From Bradysia coprophila (taxonomy: Eukaryota; Arthropoda; Insecta; Diptera; Sciaridae): a stretch of 64,000 nt of DNA. The notes beneath the pieces were generated by a model. It was not told the origin of the DNA and did no database searches. It saw nothing but the letters and a program-made list of their open reading frames with translations. The stretch covers positions 2,722,672-2,786,671 of the forward strand of contig NW_023503584.1 in assembly GCF_014529535.1 (NCBI RefSeq), read 5' to 3'. The position numbers and the translations under genes were made by a program. This document shows, one piece after another, positions 45,116 through 57,339 of this stretch (its first letter is position 1; every line of letters starts with the position of its first letter).

Positions 45116-45852
45116 GTAATAATTTTATGGGATATTATATTCGACCAATAGAAAAATTCAATTTTACCGATAAAAAATAATAAAATACCGATAGAAATGT
45201 GGTACATGTCGCTGGCACCTCTTCAGTAAATCAGTAAAAAGTAAAAAAAAATGTCTTTGCTTCACTCTTTGTCGATTTCCTAGCGAATTCATCCTTTTAC
45301 AAAATGTAACTTAAAGACGTTTTGTTCGTTCCTAGGGAAATTCATCCTTCTACGAAATGTAACTTAAAGACGTTTTGTCAATCCCTCACTTTTGTCGTTT
45401 TCTGAATCGACAAAAGCGAAGAAACGAAAAAAAAAAATTAATTTATCGGTCGTTTATTACCAAACACATTTTATTCACGAGTGACGGTTTTGTAAAATAC
45501 CGGGGGACTTCCTTTTTGTACAAAACTGTAAGAGAAGAACATCTATCGTTTTTTTTAAATTTTTTACCAAAGTGAAAGAGTTGTCTCATCGTTCCACATT
45601 TGTAAAACTTCGCATCTACTCTCATTAAATTCGACAAAATGGCAATCAAACAGAATAATAGATAGCTCATACGAGTGGGAAGTAAATCACACGAGTCGCA
45701 TTTTATTTACGATTTGTGTGGTTGATTGAAAATCTTTCTGCAAATTTATAAGAAAAATCAGAACTCAAAGATCATTCGGTCTTCGAAGGCTTATTTGAAG
45801 AACTTTTTCTGTCAAATTTCGTTGTCATATTTAGAGTAATCGATATATTAAA

Positions 45853-45930
45853 TGTAGGCATTTTTATCAGTGATGCTTCGGAAGTTCAACAATGAAATTG
45901 GTCAAAAATATATTGAAAAAATTGTCAGTC
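45853..45930. repeat. Copy of the F-box gene 3' flank
   Basis: AATGTAGGCATTTTTATCAG, then TGATGCTTCGGAAGTTCAACAATGAAAT and ATTGTCAGTC match 86-166, the sequence just downstream of and reaching the stop codon of the F-box gene. The match stops at 45930, where TCAAGGGACCTGACCC begins. Confidence 0.8.
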
Positions 45931-46039
45931 AAGGGACCTGACCCGCCCAAAAGGTGGGACCTAGTTTTTGTTAAATGGCAAAAAAATATTATTTGTTAAA
46001 GTTGAATAAATTCGTCAATTCGATCCAATAGTGATTTAC

Positions 46040-46290
46040 AATTTTTTTTTGTCTAATTCCAGCAACATTAAAATGATTATAGCAGCAGAGAAAGGAATAA
46101 TTTCGAAACTGACTGATGAGCTCGAAACTGAACCGAAACACAACATTAACTCAATTCCAAATGTAGAAAAGTTTTCTCATAAAACACAATCGGCATCAAT
46201 ACGCCTGGATCACGTCCGATTTTAAATGGAAAGAATCTGGCCACCAAATAACCGATCGAAGTCAAGGCAAAAAATTTAAAAATGAATCAT
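46040..46290 (+). pseudogene. Exon-like segment, degenerate paralogue of 49020-49284
   Basis: After TTGTCTAATTCCAG it reads CAACATTAAAATG and a frame NIKMIIAAEKGIISKLTDEL, clearly related to 49020-49284 at protein level, but the frame breaks at TAA in the second half. The related bases continue past the stop (GGAAAGAATCTGGCCACCAA), so this copy is broken. Family unknown. Confidence 0.5.
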
Positions 46291-49004
46291 CGGTGGAAGT
46301 GACAAACAGACAACAGTTCACTCTGATGACGATCATCATGAATAATTTACATTTTTATTGCTTTTATTTTTGGATATTCGTCTGATAATAATGATAGTTA
46401 TATTAGTTGCCTCAATATAACGAAAGTTATTTTATTTCGGTTTGTCAGTTCTTGTGTGAAGTTTGTCGATCATCGAGTAAAATCAAGTAGGGTACTTTAC
46501 GCACTAAGCCTTCGGGAAGTCAATCATTACTTCATTAAGCGTTAAAATTACCTGAAAAGAAAAAGAAATGACAAATTGATTAATATAACTGGCAATTAAA
46601 AAATTTCCATATTATTTTACCTCAGTGTTTGTTTAATTTTGATGGATTCAAGCTGCTGCGGGTTTATATACGAATCATTTCGATAATTGTATTCAAAAAT
46701 TGTTAACGGGTGATATTCACAAACATTATAAAATCAGATTAAAGGTGGATGACGTGTTTGCAGTAAAAAAAGCCTCAAATGGTTTGATATTCGACAAAAA
46801 ATATCACTGCAAAAAGAGTATCGTCAACAACGTATAAATAAGTACATATATAAAGTGAGTTGTCTTACGCTGAATGATTAACTTCTAAGTTAACTTTATA
46901 ATGAGAATATTTCACGATCGTTGTAGCCACATCGTTTCGCGATTAGTATATGGTAATACTACTCAATGTTATGAAATACCAAATTATGCTACACAATTCA
47001 ATGATGTGTAAATAAGGTGAGTTTATAGATGCAAATGCAAATTGTTATAGCTTTGGCTATATCCCCATATCGTGTTTTTATGCTTAGACAATTTATATGT
47101 AAAATATATCCTGATTCCGCATGGATATGGACAGTTTACTTATGCAATGGTATAATGGTATAATGGTAAAAGTGATAAGATTTAAGTAAATGAAATGATT
47201 TTATATGAATTTTCCGTTCAATCATTCCTTTTGAAATACTTTTATTGAGAGACATGAGCATCTACGAATGTCATTCTGAAAATCCAATTCAACGTGACGA
47301 GGTCAAATACTTATATGTTAACAAATTTGTGTGTAAAAGCTTGCTGCATGTTATTTTGTATAATAAAAGACCGGTGTGTTACTCACCGGATAGTCTATGT
47401 TATATTGAGCGCTCAGTTAAAAATATGTATGGAAGACTTATGCATGTGTTCGATATTTATATTGCCCGTATTAAACGTTCGATCTTGATTTTATCTTCCA
47501 GCTATGTTATTTTCAGTAGTGAGTCAATCGTCAGATCAAGTGGAAGTAGAAAGATCTAAGTAAAGTGCGATACAACGATTAAAAGGAAATTTAAAAGCTT
47601 TCGAGTCTTCAGTGCAATTTTTTTTTCAATTATAAAATTTGAAATAGGTAAAATAAAACCGAATAATTAATTCTAGAAATGGTTTACATTAAAATGAGAT
47701 TGCTACATATAGTTTTCAAGAATATTCAGCAATTTTATATTCTCATCCACTCAAAAACAACTTGTGAGACTTGTCTGTGACGCAAATTACACTTTTCTAC
47801 TTTGATCTGAAGAAAGAGATTTCTGAGGATTTCTGTCACAAGTTCATTGATTTCCGTTCATTTAAAATTCAATTTTATTAGTTTTAGCTAATTATCGTGG
47901 TTAAAGATATTAAATTTAAACAAATTGGCAGAAGTAAGTAAACCTTCAGCTACACAACGTTAATAAGACAATTTCAATATTCATTTGAAATGTTTGTGTA
48001 ATGATCGGTGCAGATACTTTGCCGGTTTTTATTTTATTTTATTGTGAAATTCACGATCTATAGCGTAAAACAGACAATATTGGTAAGCGAGAATTTGTTT
48101 GTGCAATTCCTCGCACTAGGCCTCACCTTATGGGTCAGGCACCTTGACTGGCAAACTTCTCAATATATTTTGAAACTCTGAGTCAGCCCTGACTAAGCCC
48201 TTCCAAGCTTAAAGAATAGGGCTTCTGTCGCCTGGTTCCCTCAAAAATCCTTGAAATTATCTCTGCTTCCATGTGTGATAACTTAATACTGATGCATATA
48301 CACACGATGCCAAACAGACTGGCTGCTGCAAAATAACACATGCACAGACATTTCGTTTCATCAGTGTAACTGGTATAACTGACCATAAAATACAATTCAT
48401 CAGCCTGCCGCTCAGAATAAAGTGTATAATGTAATGTATATGAATGGTATACTTGGTGTATACTGGGTGATTCCCATTAAAGAGCACATGCAGCGTGGTC
48501 TTCTCGGTTTATCTCGGTTCTTGGAGAATATATATGTATACAATAGCACATGATGGTACTGATGGTACTTCACTCTAGTTGCTTTTGCTCCTCAAAATAG
48601 TGGCAGAATATGTAAATCAGTCAGATTTATCCACGAAAAAAATATTTGAAAAAAATTTAATGTTTTAATGATTGAGTTGAATGGCTTAAGCTGAACAGAC
48701 GATGTATGAATTGTCCATTGTCTTATTATATTGCAGACGCAGTAGATTCGTTTCCTTCGGATTTCAGTATTTTATTTCATTAGCTGTTTTCTTCGCATAG
48801 TTTCCTTTACTAGACATTCTTTAAAACATTTTTCATTTTTACCATGAAACCAAATGTACGAAGATGTAGATGATGCTGTCTTCTGCATTTTTTACATTTG
48901 CACACAAGTGGCTTCATGATAAAAAAGCGATTTAAAAAAGTGAAGATCAAGAAACCGAAAATCCTCCAAAGCAAACAGATTAAAAATTACAACTAACGAC
49001 CTAC
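46291..49004. other. AT-rich DNA, no gene recognised
   Basis: No supported coding region. 47245-47559 gives two overlapping ORFs without domain. An element end lies at 48112-48150. Confidence 0.4.
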
Positions 49005-49019
49005 GATGGTTTTTATTAT

Positions 49020-49284
49020 TTTGTCTAATTCCAGCAACATAAAAATGATGGTGGCAACAGAAAGAGGAATTGTTTCTAAAGTGGATGATGAACTAGAAAC
49101 TGCACCGAAACTCAATGATAATTCAACTACAAATAAAGAAAACTCAATCGGCATCAACGAGTCTGCAGCACAGGAGATTTCGAATGGAAAGAATCGGGCT
49201 ACAAAGGAACCGATTGAAATTAAGGAGAGAAAGTTAAAAATGAATTTATCACCGAAAAGGCTCATTCAATGCAACTGGCAGTAG
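49020..49284 (+). other. Exon-like open frame, about 83 codons, unknown family
   Basis: An acceptor-like TTTTGTCTAATTCCAG ends at about 49035 and is followed by an open frame SNIKMMVATERGIVSKVDDE continuing to TAG at 49282-49284. It is lysine/glutamate-rich with KENSIGINES and PIEIKERKLKMN. The paralogue at 46040 shows amino-acid conservation in the first half. It may be the last exon of a transposon-borne or host gene; upstream exons were not found. Confidence that it is expressed is low. Confidence 0.35.
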
Positions 49285-50026
49285 AATAGGCACATTTTCG
49301 ACAAGCGACAGGTTGAAGAATCTTATACTCTAAGCTCAATTAATGTGAAATAGATTTAAAAAACTAACTTAATGTTATTTATCTATTACGCAAGTCGCAA
49401 TATTGTCATTAAATAAGGAATTATTGGAATAAATCTGTGTAAATTTTGTTAAGTTTGGTTTCAAATGGTTTCAAATGTCAACAAAATAGCTGAATAATGG
49501 GACACACCACGTTCTGCAGACTTATTCAATGGACGTGCGTAATTTTGAAAACTGACACATTTACTGTTTCTGTTTTACTTGATTTTTTGATTCACGAAAT
49601 TCACAACAAACGAGTAAACTAGGCCCCATCTTTTGGATGGGTCAGATTCCTTGACTGAATGACTAATTTTCTCAAGAAGATTTTTGTAATCCGATCAAAA
49701 AAAATCACTCTAAAAGTTATATAAAAGTACAAGGGTATGCGCCCAGTAGCAAAGTTTAGCTTAGATATTCTTATTCCCTTTACTTAAATACCACAGATTC
49801 TCAATCCACATAAAAAACTTTGTTCATATCACGTACTTAAAAATGGCTCATACGTATTTTCAGTACTTAAGAGGCATCGATGCTTTGCTGAAAAGTATAC
49901 ATTTGGGTGATTTTTAAATACTGTCTTTTGATGATATCTTTCCACCAGAATCATTTTTCAAGTATGTACGACTGCAATAACGACCACGAATTGTTAGCTT
50001 TCAACATAAAACAGTATAGGTTGTAG

Positions 50027-50204
50027 CAATACTCTCTCTAGCAACCAAACTCTCTATTCTCTGTGTCAAATTCACACCTTATTTCTTTGTATTTTACAAA
50101 CACTATTCTACATTTTGAGTAACTACGCTGTAATTTACATGTAAAGGCTACTTGATTCTTTTACCACCTTAATAAAAATAGTTTGTTTGCTAGAGAGGGT
50201 ATTG
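50027..50204. mobile_element. MITE, 178 bp, second copy of 17504-17688
   Basis: Same ends (CAATACTCTCTCTAGCAACC ... TTGCTAGAGAGGGTATTG) and same interior (CTGTGTCAAATTCACACCTT). Flanks GTTGTAG and GTGGTAG are similar, a possible decayed target duplication. Confidence 0.85.
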
Positions 50205-50760
50205 GTGGTAGCAGTTTGACCAACCATGAGAAAACTAAGCAGTTTATGAAAATTTCGTTACACTGCTCACTTTTTTTAGAGCTGGTAAAGTTTTTTTTAT
50301 AAAAACATGGAAGAATGAGACCATGTTTTGACACATTTTATTTGTATGCTATAGTACAATGGTAGCTTATATGTTAATTTATTACTATTGATGACAATTT
50401 TTCCAACTGTCTGTCAGAGACACCCAGCCGAACGTGTGCGAGTTTTTCCATTATATTGATTAATACTACAATTTTAGCTAGTCACCGATGCCTCTTAAGT
50501 TTTATTGTCTGCTAACAGACCCTGGAAAGGGGCGAATTTCTCGCTTACCTCTTAAATAAAAATGGATCTCGTGTGATTACGGCCCTCGCTTCGCTCTGGC
50601 CGCAAAGTTCACACTCGTCCAAACTTTAATTTTTTTCTTATCATCGATACCAAGATATTACACAAACATTTTTTTTGGAATAAATCCTAGAATATTATTC
50701 CAGTATATTCTATTAACGAACTTAACCCAAAATTTTCTTTTTTAGTATTTATAATTTTCT

Positions 50761-51432
50761 TTTGTGGAAAACCATTAAGAATTACTCAACTTAAACACGA
50801 TAATATCACGGGACACGATACAAAAATTCTTTTGGTAATATCTCTCAGATCCCCCGACCGTTATGTTATAGCCCATCTTTGAACTTATCCTCGGGAATGG
50901 AATTCCCCGTCTAATAAAAAAAGATTTTGAAATCCGTTGAGGATTACGTGAAGTTATCGTGTTATCTAGGAACGAGACAAAAATTCTTTTGTGAATATCT
51001 CTAAGATCACCCGTCCGTTATGACCTATCTTCGAACTTAACCTCAGCAATTTAATTCGCTGTCGATTAAAAAAAAAACATTTTGGAAATCCATCGAAAAC
51101 TACTCGAGTTATAGTGGAATCAAGCGACAAGACAAAAATTCTTTTGAGAATATCTCTGAGATCGCCCGTCTGTTATAGTCCATCTTCGAACTGAACCTCA
51201 GGAATTTAATTCGCCGTGAAATAAAAAAAAGTTTTTGGAAATCCGTTGAAAACTACTCGAGTTATCGTGTTATCAAGGGACGAGACACGAATTCTTTTGG
51301 GAATATCTCTAAGATCACCCGACCGTCATAGTCCATCTTCGAACTTAACCTCAGGAATTCAATTCCCCGTCGATTAAAAAAAAGTTTTTGGAAATCCGTT
51401 GAGAATTAGTCAAGTTATCGTGTTATCAAGGA
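50761..51432 (+). repeat. Tandem repeat, about 154-bp unit, about 4.3 copies
   Basis: The block AATATCTCTRAGATCRCCCG recurs at about 50838, 50995, 51149 and 51302. Units also share TCCATCTTCGAACTTAACCTC and GGAAATCCGTTGARAACTA. The repeat lies just inside the 51573 end of the composite element. Confidence 0.85.
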
Positions 51433-51573
51433 ATCATCAAAGTGTGACAAACATTTTCTATATTTAAGGTTTTTGGTCATACATTCATGCATTTTCAATC
51501 ATAGTAGTAAACACTGTGTGACAAACATTTTAGGGTGTTTATCATCCATAAGACCCATGACTTTCAGTCAAGG

Positions 51574-51912
51574 GAACAACAAAATAGAAAAAAGCTACTC
51601 AGTTTGTCTCGAGGTTTGAATTTAAAGATTGCACACGATAAAGGAAAAGAATTGTTATGACAATAGGGAGATTGCGATTTTGATTTAACCTGTCACATAC
51701 GGCTGTTCATCTGTTATCGATAACGACGACAAAAATAATGACAAATCTATTAAGAAGTTCTGGTCAAGGGATCTGACCCACCCAACCTAGTAATAGTAAT
51801 TCACTTCTAACAATATCCCCGAATCAAACAAAGTTCAAAATAAAAGGAAATTCATCTAAAAATATTTGGATTTGAAATCAATTTTTGCGTTTCTTATCAA
51901 CCCACCCTTAAG
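51574..51912. other. Intergenic with element ends
   Basis: Contains ATTTAACCTGTCACATACGG at about 51686 (half of the 5521 MITE) and a TCAAGGGATCTGACCC end at about 51765. No gene. Confidence 0.5.
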
Positions 51913-52265
51913 GGTGTGCTTGAACGATGGCTAATTAAAAATGTAATAAAAAAAATCAAATTTTATTGACGATAAATGTTATTCGATGTCCACTGATTAT
52001 AAATCAAGGCAAGTGGTCTGAAAGTGGTCGGTAACTTTTTGAAAAACCATATTTTAACGAGTAAAGGGTCTCTTCTGCACAACAGTGTCAGCATGCAGGT
52101 CGTACCATGCAATAAAATGCATGTTTTTCAAAAATATTTCAAAAAGTTACCGTCCACTTTCAGACCACTTGCCTTGATTTATAATCAGTGGACATCGACT
52201 AACATTTATCGACAATAAAATTTGAGTTACATTACATTTTTAATTAGCCATCGTTCAAGCACACC
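51913..52265. mobile_element. Palindromic MITE, 353 bp, arms about 150 bp
   Basis: GGTGTGCTTGAACGATGGCT, then AATTAAAAATGTAA, pairs with the reverse complement ending at 52265. Inner arm parts include CCACTGATTATAAATCAAGG and AAGTGGTCTGAAAGTGG. The loop is about 70 bp around 52090. No coding potential. Confidence 0.85.
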
Positions 52266-52948
52266 GTGCCTTGGCTGATATAAGATGCAAAAGAAATGTT
52301 TTCACAAAACGTTTTAACCATTTGACTTTCAAACATGAACGAATAGTCTGTCGTCAATAGTATACGTGGAAAATCCGTTGAGGACATGAATACGAATCAT
52401 TGGACAGAAACTTCTAATTTTTCCATCTCTAAATAAAGCCGCTCACTGAATACAAAAATAACATACACTCATGTGTCTTGTGCGCAACTTTTCCATGTGT
52501 AGGTTATATTTATCAATATTGGGTTCGAAACGAATACATTAAGGCTTCGGCTCTCATTTTATTGGCTAGTCTTGCCATTATGTAGGGGGAATAATTTTAT
52601 ATCTAATAAAAAAGGCGGGAAACTTTACTGAATGGATATAATCTATACATATACACTGCCTTTCAATTTTACATTCTCGATGTATAGAGAAGTTTCAGAG
52701 AGCATAGTACGTTTATGATATTATGTGGCGCAAACAACAACATTGCAGTCGTTGCGAACAAGAAAACATCGTATATAACTAAGGTTGATATAAGTCCATT
52801 TGCACATTGATTGAAAGTCGATAGGAGGATAAAGAGAAAACACATCTTCGAAGAGACAGAAAACTAAACAAATCCAACACTCGTAACATACTCGTTAAAA
52901 GTGTGTTCTTTCTCCAATTTTTTGCAGTATGAATTTTAAGTGTCATCT
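52266..52948. other. Intergenic, nothing recognised
   Basis: No supported feature. Confidence 0.4.
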
Positions 52949-53090
52949 TTAAGTATGGTTTCCACTCAACAAAAAGTACTCCGAGAGAGAGTCGTTAGAG
53001 AGCGAGCTGTCAAGTAAAAAAAATTAAAAAAAAAATCAATTTTGTTTCTCACACGGAGTACTTTTTTGGTAAGTGGAAATCAAGCCTTAC
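52949..53090. mobile_element. MITE-like inverted repeat, about 140 bp
   Basis: TTTCCACTCAACAAAAAGTA then CTCCG at the left pairs with CGGAGTACTTTTTTGGTAAGTGGAAA at the right; outside, TTTAAGTATGG pairs weakly with the right flank. Confidence 0.7.
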
Positions 53091-53333
53091 AGTATTGCTT
53101 CGAAACGTCCTTTTTTTGTAATATCGACGATTATAATCCAAAACGGGCAAAACATTGAATAAGGCAGTCGTCGAACCCTGAATTCGATTTTGTGTGTGTG
53201 CTCAGAATAATTTTTTGGTTTGGATTAAAAATATCAATGCCAACCTAATTAAACGCAAGATATGCAACACACAGATCGTTTGATAGCACGGCAAAATAAT
53301 TCTGGCATTGTGAATAATGAATACCACAATGAG

Positions 53334-53529
53334 TAGGGTAACGACTCCGGTTACGAGCCCTCTTAAGACCTGTTACGAGCCTACCAAATCTATTGTTCTG
53401 GGGCTCGTAACTGATACATTGTTTCTTATGGTAAGAACTGGGGGGGGGGCTCGTAACTGAAACATTGTTTCTTATGGTAAGAGGGGGCTCGTAACTGGCG
53501 GACGGCTCGTAATCGGAGTCGTTACCCTA
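53334..53529. mobile_element. MITE, 196 bp, TIR TAGGGTAACGACTCCGRTTACGAG
   Basis: The ends TAGGGTAACGACTCCGGTTA and TAATCGGAGTCGTTACCCTA are inverted repeats. The interior holds a tandem unit with GGGGCTCGTAACTGAWACAT, then TGTTTCTTATGGTAAGA (two copies). Confidence 0.85.
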
Positions 53530-54704
53530 TTACAACTCGAACCATAAACATCGCTAGGATCTATTCGTCACCGATCCTAACAACTACCTGTAACGTGTGC
53601 TTTCGTTCGCATTACCGAAAACGAGTTTTGACCCAACAAACCCAGTATATTCTCACCAAACTTTCATTGATAAAGTCAACAGTTCTCAAAGTATAATGAT
53701 GACTGTGTTTTTGTGTAACAACTTGGAAGTGCTTATTGAATTGAGCAGAAGAAGCAATTTCCATCATTTTTCAGATCATACACGCTGTTTCGGTAAATTG
53801 ATCTGATTTTAACTCTATTTCGGAGACTTGTGGTAATTTCTGTTCTGCACACACGAACTTATATTGAAAACTTAACATCATATGTGTACCATTTGTGTGG
53901 GAAATGGGCGGAAATCACAATTATTTCACGAATTTTGAAAAACAATTGAAACGTAAAGTCGCTGAAAAGAAGTATATCGTAACGTAACTTAGTTTGTGGT
54001 AGCGGCGACACACAGTCGTCTGCTTCAGCAGCATTATGAACATTTATTTGCCTTTAACAGACCGATTTGAAATTACTTCACATGTTATTGCACGCACATT
54101 CATCGACCAACTGAGCTGATGGCACATACTAAAATAAGTATCCGCGCAGGTTGAATTCAAAATAAGTAGAGGGGATACCTCAAAATAATTTTAAGGGGAA
54201 TGCTGTTATGTAGCAGTTATCATTCTTGAAGAATGAGTATTGCTGTTTATTCACGTTTCTACCAAGATTGGAACGTGTGCCAGTCCTAATCATTTTATTG
54301 ATTACTTTGTAGTACCCGGCTTTGCTCGCTCGTATCGGGATTATTTTAAGAGTGATATCGCCAAAACTTGAACCAATTTTGGTGAAAATAAATACAATGG
54401 TTCGGCGATCCAGGCAAGCTATAGCTCGTTTGAATCGTCTTTCAATTCTAAGAAATAGGGATCTTTTAGTTTTTCTGTTAATTTCCCATTTTCGGAGTGA
54501 ACACGTGAAAAGTCATAGCATGTCAAGGGGTGGTGAAAACAGTTTTTTTGTGATAGCTCAAGATAGAAATGTTTCTAAAAGTTGAAAATTTGTAGGAATA
54601 TAGGCCTTGGGCAGACCTACATAAAGAGTATAATCATCGGTATGGGCCGCCACCCGTTCTAGACCTATGACTCAAAATATGGTGAATGTTTGGACAGTCC
54701 TACT
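53530..54704. other. Intergenic, nothing recognised
   Basis: No supported gene. ORFs at 53597-53806 and 54322-54585 have no domain. Confidence 0.4.
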
Positions 54705-54811
54705 GGCTTGCAACAGAATTTATCCGCGGAACTGACTATAGGGTGTTGTAGCTGGACTTACCCTCTTTCATTCCACATATAAAAAACCCCAGATAAATTC
54801 TGTTGCAAGCC
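54705..54811. repeat. Hairpin, 107 bp
   Basis: GGCTTGCAACAGAATTTATC at the left and GATAAATTCTGTTGCAAGCC at the right form a perfect 20-bp inverted repeat around a 67-bp loop. Confidence 0.85.
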
Positions 54812-55091
54812 ATAAAGTTAGTTGAAGTAAAATGTCGCTCCAGCAGACCCATATTTTTCAGTGTTTTAACTTGTTTTTTGTCTTCAAACAGGTTGGAGCG
54901 ATGGGAATGAAATAAACTAAATCAAAATAACATGCTCAGCTTGAAATTGTCCTGAACCGAGCGATCACTGGTCTTAAAAAGTTTGCTTTCCTCCTACTTC
55001 GTAGTAGGTGGAAAACCTCATTTCTTTGACTTCACAAAATTAACAGAAACTCATTGGCTTGCTACGAATATAGGTTGATTGTAAAGTAGAA

Positions 55092-55736
55092 ATGACGAAT
55101 TTCGACGTTTAAATTAATTATTTTTCAAATGACGAATTTCGACGTTTAAATTAATTATTTTACAAATGACGAATTTCGACGTTTAAATTAATTATTTTTC
55201 AAATGACGAATTTCGACGTTTAAATTAATTATTTTCCAAATGACGAATTTCGACGTTTAAATTAATTATTTTCCAAATGACGAATTTCGACGTTTAAATT
55301 AATTATTTTCCAAATGACGAATTTCGACGTTTAAATTAATTATTTTCCAAATGACGAATTTCGACGTTTAAATTAATTATTTTCCAAATGACGAATTTCG
55401 ACGTTTAAATTAATTATTTTACCAAATGACGAATTTCGACGTTTAAATTAATTATTTTCCAAATGACGAATTTCGACGTTTAAATTAATTATTTTCCAAA
55501 TGACGAATTTCGACGTTTAAATTAATTATTTTCCAAATGACGAATTTCGACGTTTAAATTAATTATTTTCCAAATGACGAATTTCGACGTTTAAATTAAT
55601 TATTTTACAAATGACGAATTTCGACGTTTAAATTAATTATTTTACAAATGACGAATTTCGACGTTTAAATTAATTATTTTCCAAATGACGAATTTCGACG
55701 TTTAAATTAATTATTTTCCAAATGACGAATTTCGAC
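55092..55736 (+). repeat. 37-bp satellite, first block, about 17 units
   Basis: The unit is ATGACGAATTTCGACG, then TTTAAATTAATTATTTTCCAA. Successive starts 55092 and 55129 give the 37-bp period. Units are almost identical; the main variable site is TTTCC / TTACA / TTTTC. The block ends inside a unit at the hAT-like insertion. Confidence 0.97.
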
Positions 55737-56078
55737 TAGAGGTGTGCGCCGATCTTAAAATAGTCGGCGGCGGTGCGCCGACTGGTAAGGGATCGGCGGT
55801 GGCGCGCCGGCAGAAATTTATAGTCGGCGGCGGTGCGCCGATCGGCGCGCCGATAAATTTACAAAAAATCTAAACTTTCGAAAATAATGCAAAAACATTT
55901 GAAAAAGCGTGCGCAATCCTTTTTCCGAACACTGAATTCTTACTATCTTGCGATCTGAAATATCAACCACTTATACAAGGGGAATCAACTGAGACGTATC
56001 TCACCTTTTATATTTTGAATGTACAATCACTGACCTATTATTTTAAAAACATCTAATTTAATGAATCCAAGAATGATT

Positions 56079-56213
56079 AGTGAGTTTGCGTAAATGACAT
56101 ATAAGCTATAAGTCAACTTATAAGTTGGAAATTTTAAGTCACATCTTCATACTAGATGTTCTGCAGGTTTCTTATTTCCAACTTATAATTTATGTCATTT
56201 ACGCAAACTCACT
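56079..56213. mobile_element. MITE, 135 bp, within the hAT-like insertion
   Basis: AGTGAGTTTGCGTAAATGAC at the left pairs with GTCATTTACGCAAACTCACT at the right; inner parts TAAGTTGGAAA / TTTCCAACTTATAA extend the stem. Confidence 0.85.
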
Positions 56214-56919
56214 ACTATTATCTTTCGATTTATGCAATAACCGTTCCCGTTGCCTTTAGTCCATCTTCGATGTAGGAGTGAGATCGTAGTAGAAGGTTTT
56301 CGCAAATAAGAGATTTAGATAAACTTAAATTTATAAGTAATAAGACTACGCCAAAATGATTCTTTTCCCAACTTTTTTACATAAAGCAGCTAAAAATTGA
56401 AAATAAAGATACCAGTGTTTCGTCTTTTGACGAAAAAACTTGAAACCGGAAAGATTTTCCACTTTATAAATTCCTGAAACATGTGATTTGCGCCATTTTC
56501 CACCCAAATTCCACATAAGGTCTTAAGTTTGCCACTTTACAATTACAGTAGTATTCACCGAGTTTTGACTGATTCACTGTATTTTGTTCTCTTTCTTCTT
56601 TCTCTTATCTGCATCAACAGACAATAAAAGAAACTTTGTCTGCCGTCTGCCGCGCTCCATTCCATTGCACAGAATGGGAATCTGGCTGACAACACTGCAA
56701 ACGTCAACAAGTGTTTTGTTTCTGTGTCTGAATTTAATTATACTTTTTGTAGTCAGAACTGACCAGAAAAACATTTCTGTTGACTAAATCTCAGTTATGA
56801 AGTGCCACGGTCGCCGGTAAAGTTGGAGTTCTCGTATAATCATCCAATAAACCAGCGTTTTTGTGCGGCTAATGATACGGTGCTCGTCATAACCTCACAC
56901 TGTGTACGTGTATAAGCAT

Positions 56920-57255
56920 TAGGGTAGTTCAAATTTGTATGAAAAGTGAAAACTGTTCGGAATGTTAAGTGCGCATTGATTTTCCAATTCCTTTTTGGAT
57001 TTTCAAAGAATGTCTAGTACATTGTGAATCAAAAAAATTACGTTTAGAGGTTGCACAATGGGAGTGAAATTTTTTGAACTCATGCGATTTTAAAAATCTC
57101 AAAAATTGAAACCCGTTGTGCAACCTCTAAACATAATTTTTTTTAGTTACAATGTTCCAGACTCTTGTTTAATGTTGAAAAAGGAAACGAAATATCGATG
57201 CGCGCCTGAAGTTCCCAAAAAAAATTTAAATTTCATACAAAGTTGAACCACCCTA
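56920..57255. mobile_element. hAT-like MITE, 336 bp, with 8-bp target duplication
   Basis: Ends TAGGGTAGTTCAAATTTGTA and reverse-complemented TAGGGTGGTTCAACTTTGTA. ATAAGCAT flanks both sides (56912-56919 and 57256-57263). An internal stem pairs ACGTTTAGAGGTTGCACAA with TTGTGCAACCTCTAAACAT. This insertion is younger than the 3.3-kb element that holds it. Confidence 0.9.
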
Positions 57256-57339
57256 ATAAGCATACCAGTGAAAGACAGTGACAGCTGGATCCACCAGAAA
57301 TTCACGACGAATATTTTGAGAACGTGTTTCAGTGAATTT

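Larger units (their letters stand above)
45929..49655. mobile_element. Region bounded by TCAAGGRAYCTGACCC inverted ends
   Basis: The left end TCAAGGGACCTGACCCGCCC, then AAAAGGTGGGACCTAGTTT, is matched by the right end (reverse complement of 49612-49655: TCAAGGAATCTGACCCATCC, then AAAAGATGGGGCCTAGTTT). Another right-type end sits at 48112-48150 (CTAGGCCTCACCTTATGGGT, then CAGGCACCTTGA) and a left-type end at 51765. There may be two related elements, each with one of the exon-like segments at 46.04 and 49.02 kb. Confidence 0.5.
43952..51573. mobile_element. Possible 7.6-kb composite element with inverted ends
   Basis: CCTTGACTGAAAGTCAGGGTCTTA at 43952 is matched in reverse complement at 51550-51573 (TAAGACCCATGACTTTCAGT, then CAAGG), and farther in TATGATTGAAAATGTATGAA pairs with TTCATGCATTTTCAATCATA. 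Inside the left end GAGGCTAAGTTCGAAGATGG relates to the array at 50.76-51.43 kb in inverted form. A second inverted pair (GCGGCCAGAGCGAAGCGAGG, 45074 and reverse at 50580) lies within. Several elements are probably nested; I see no intact transposase. Confidence 0.4.
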
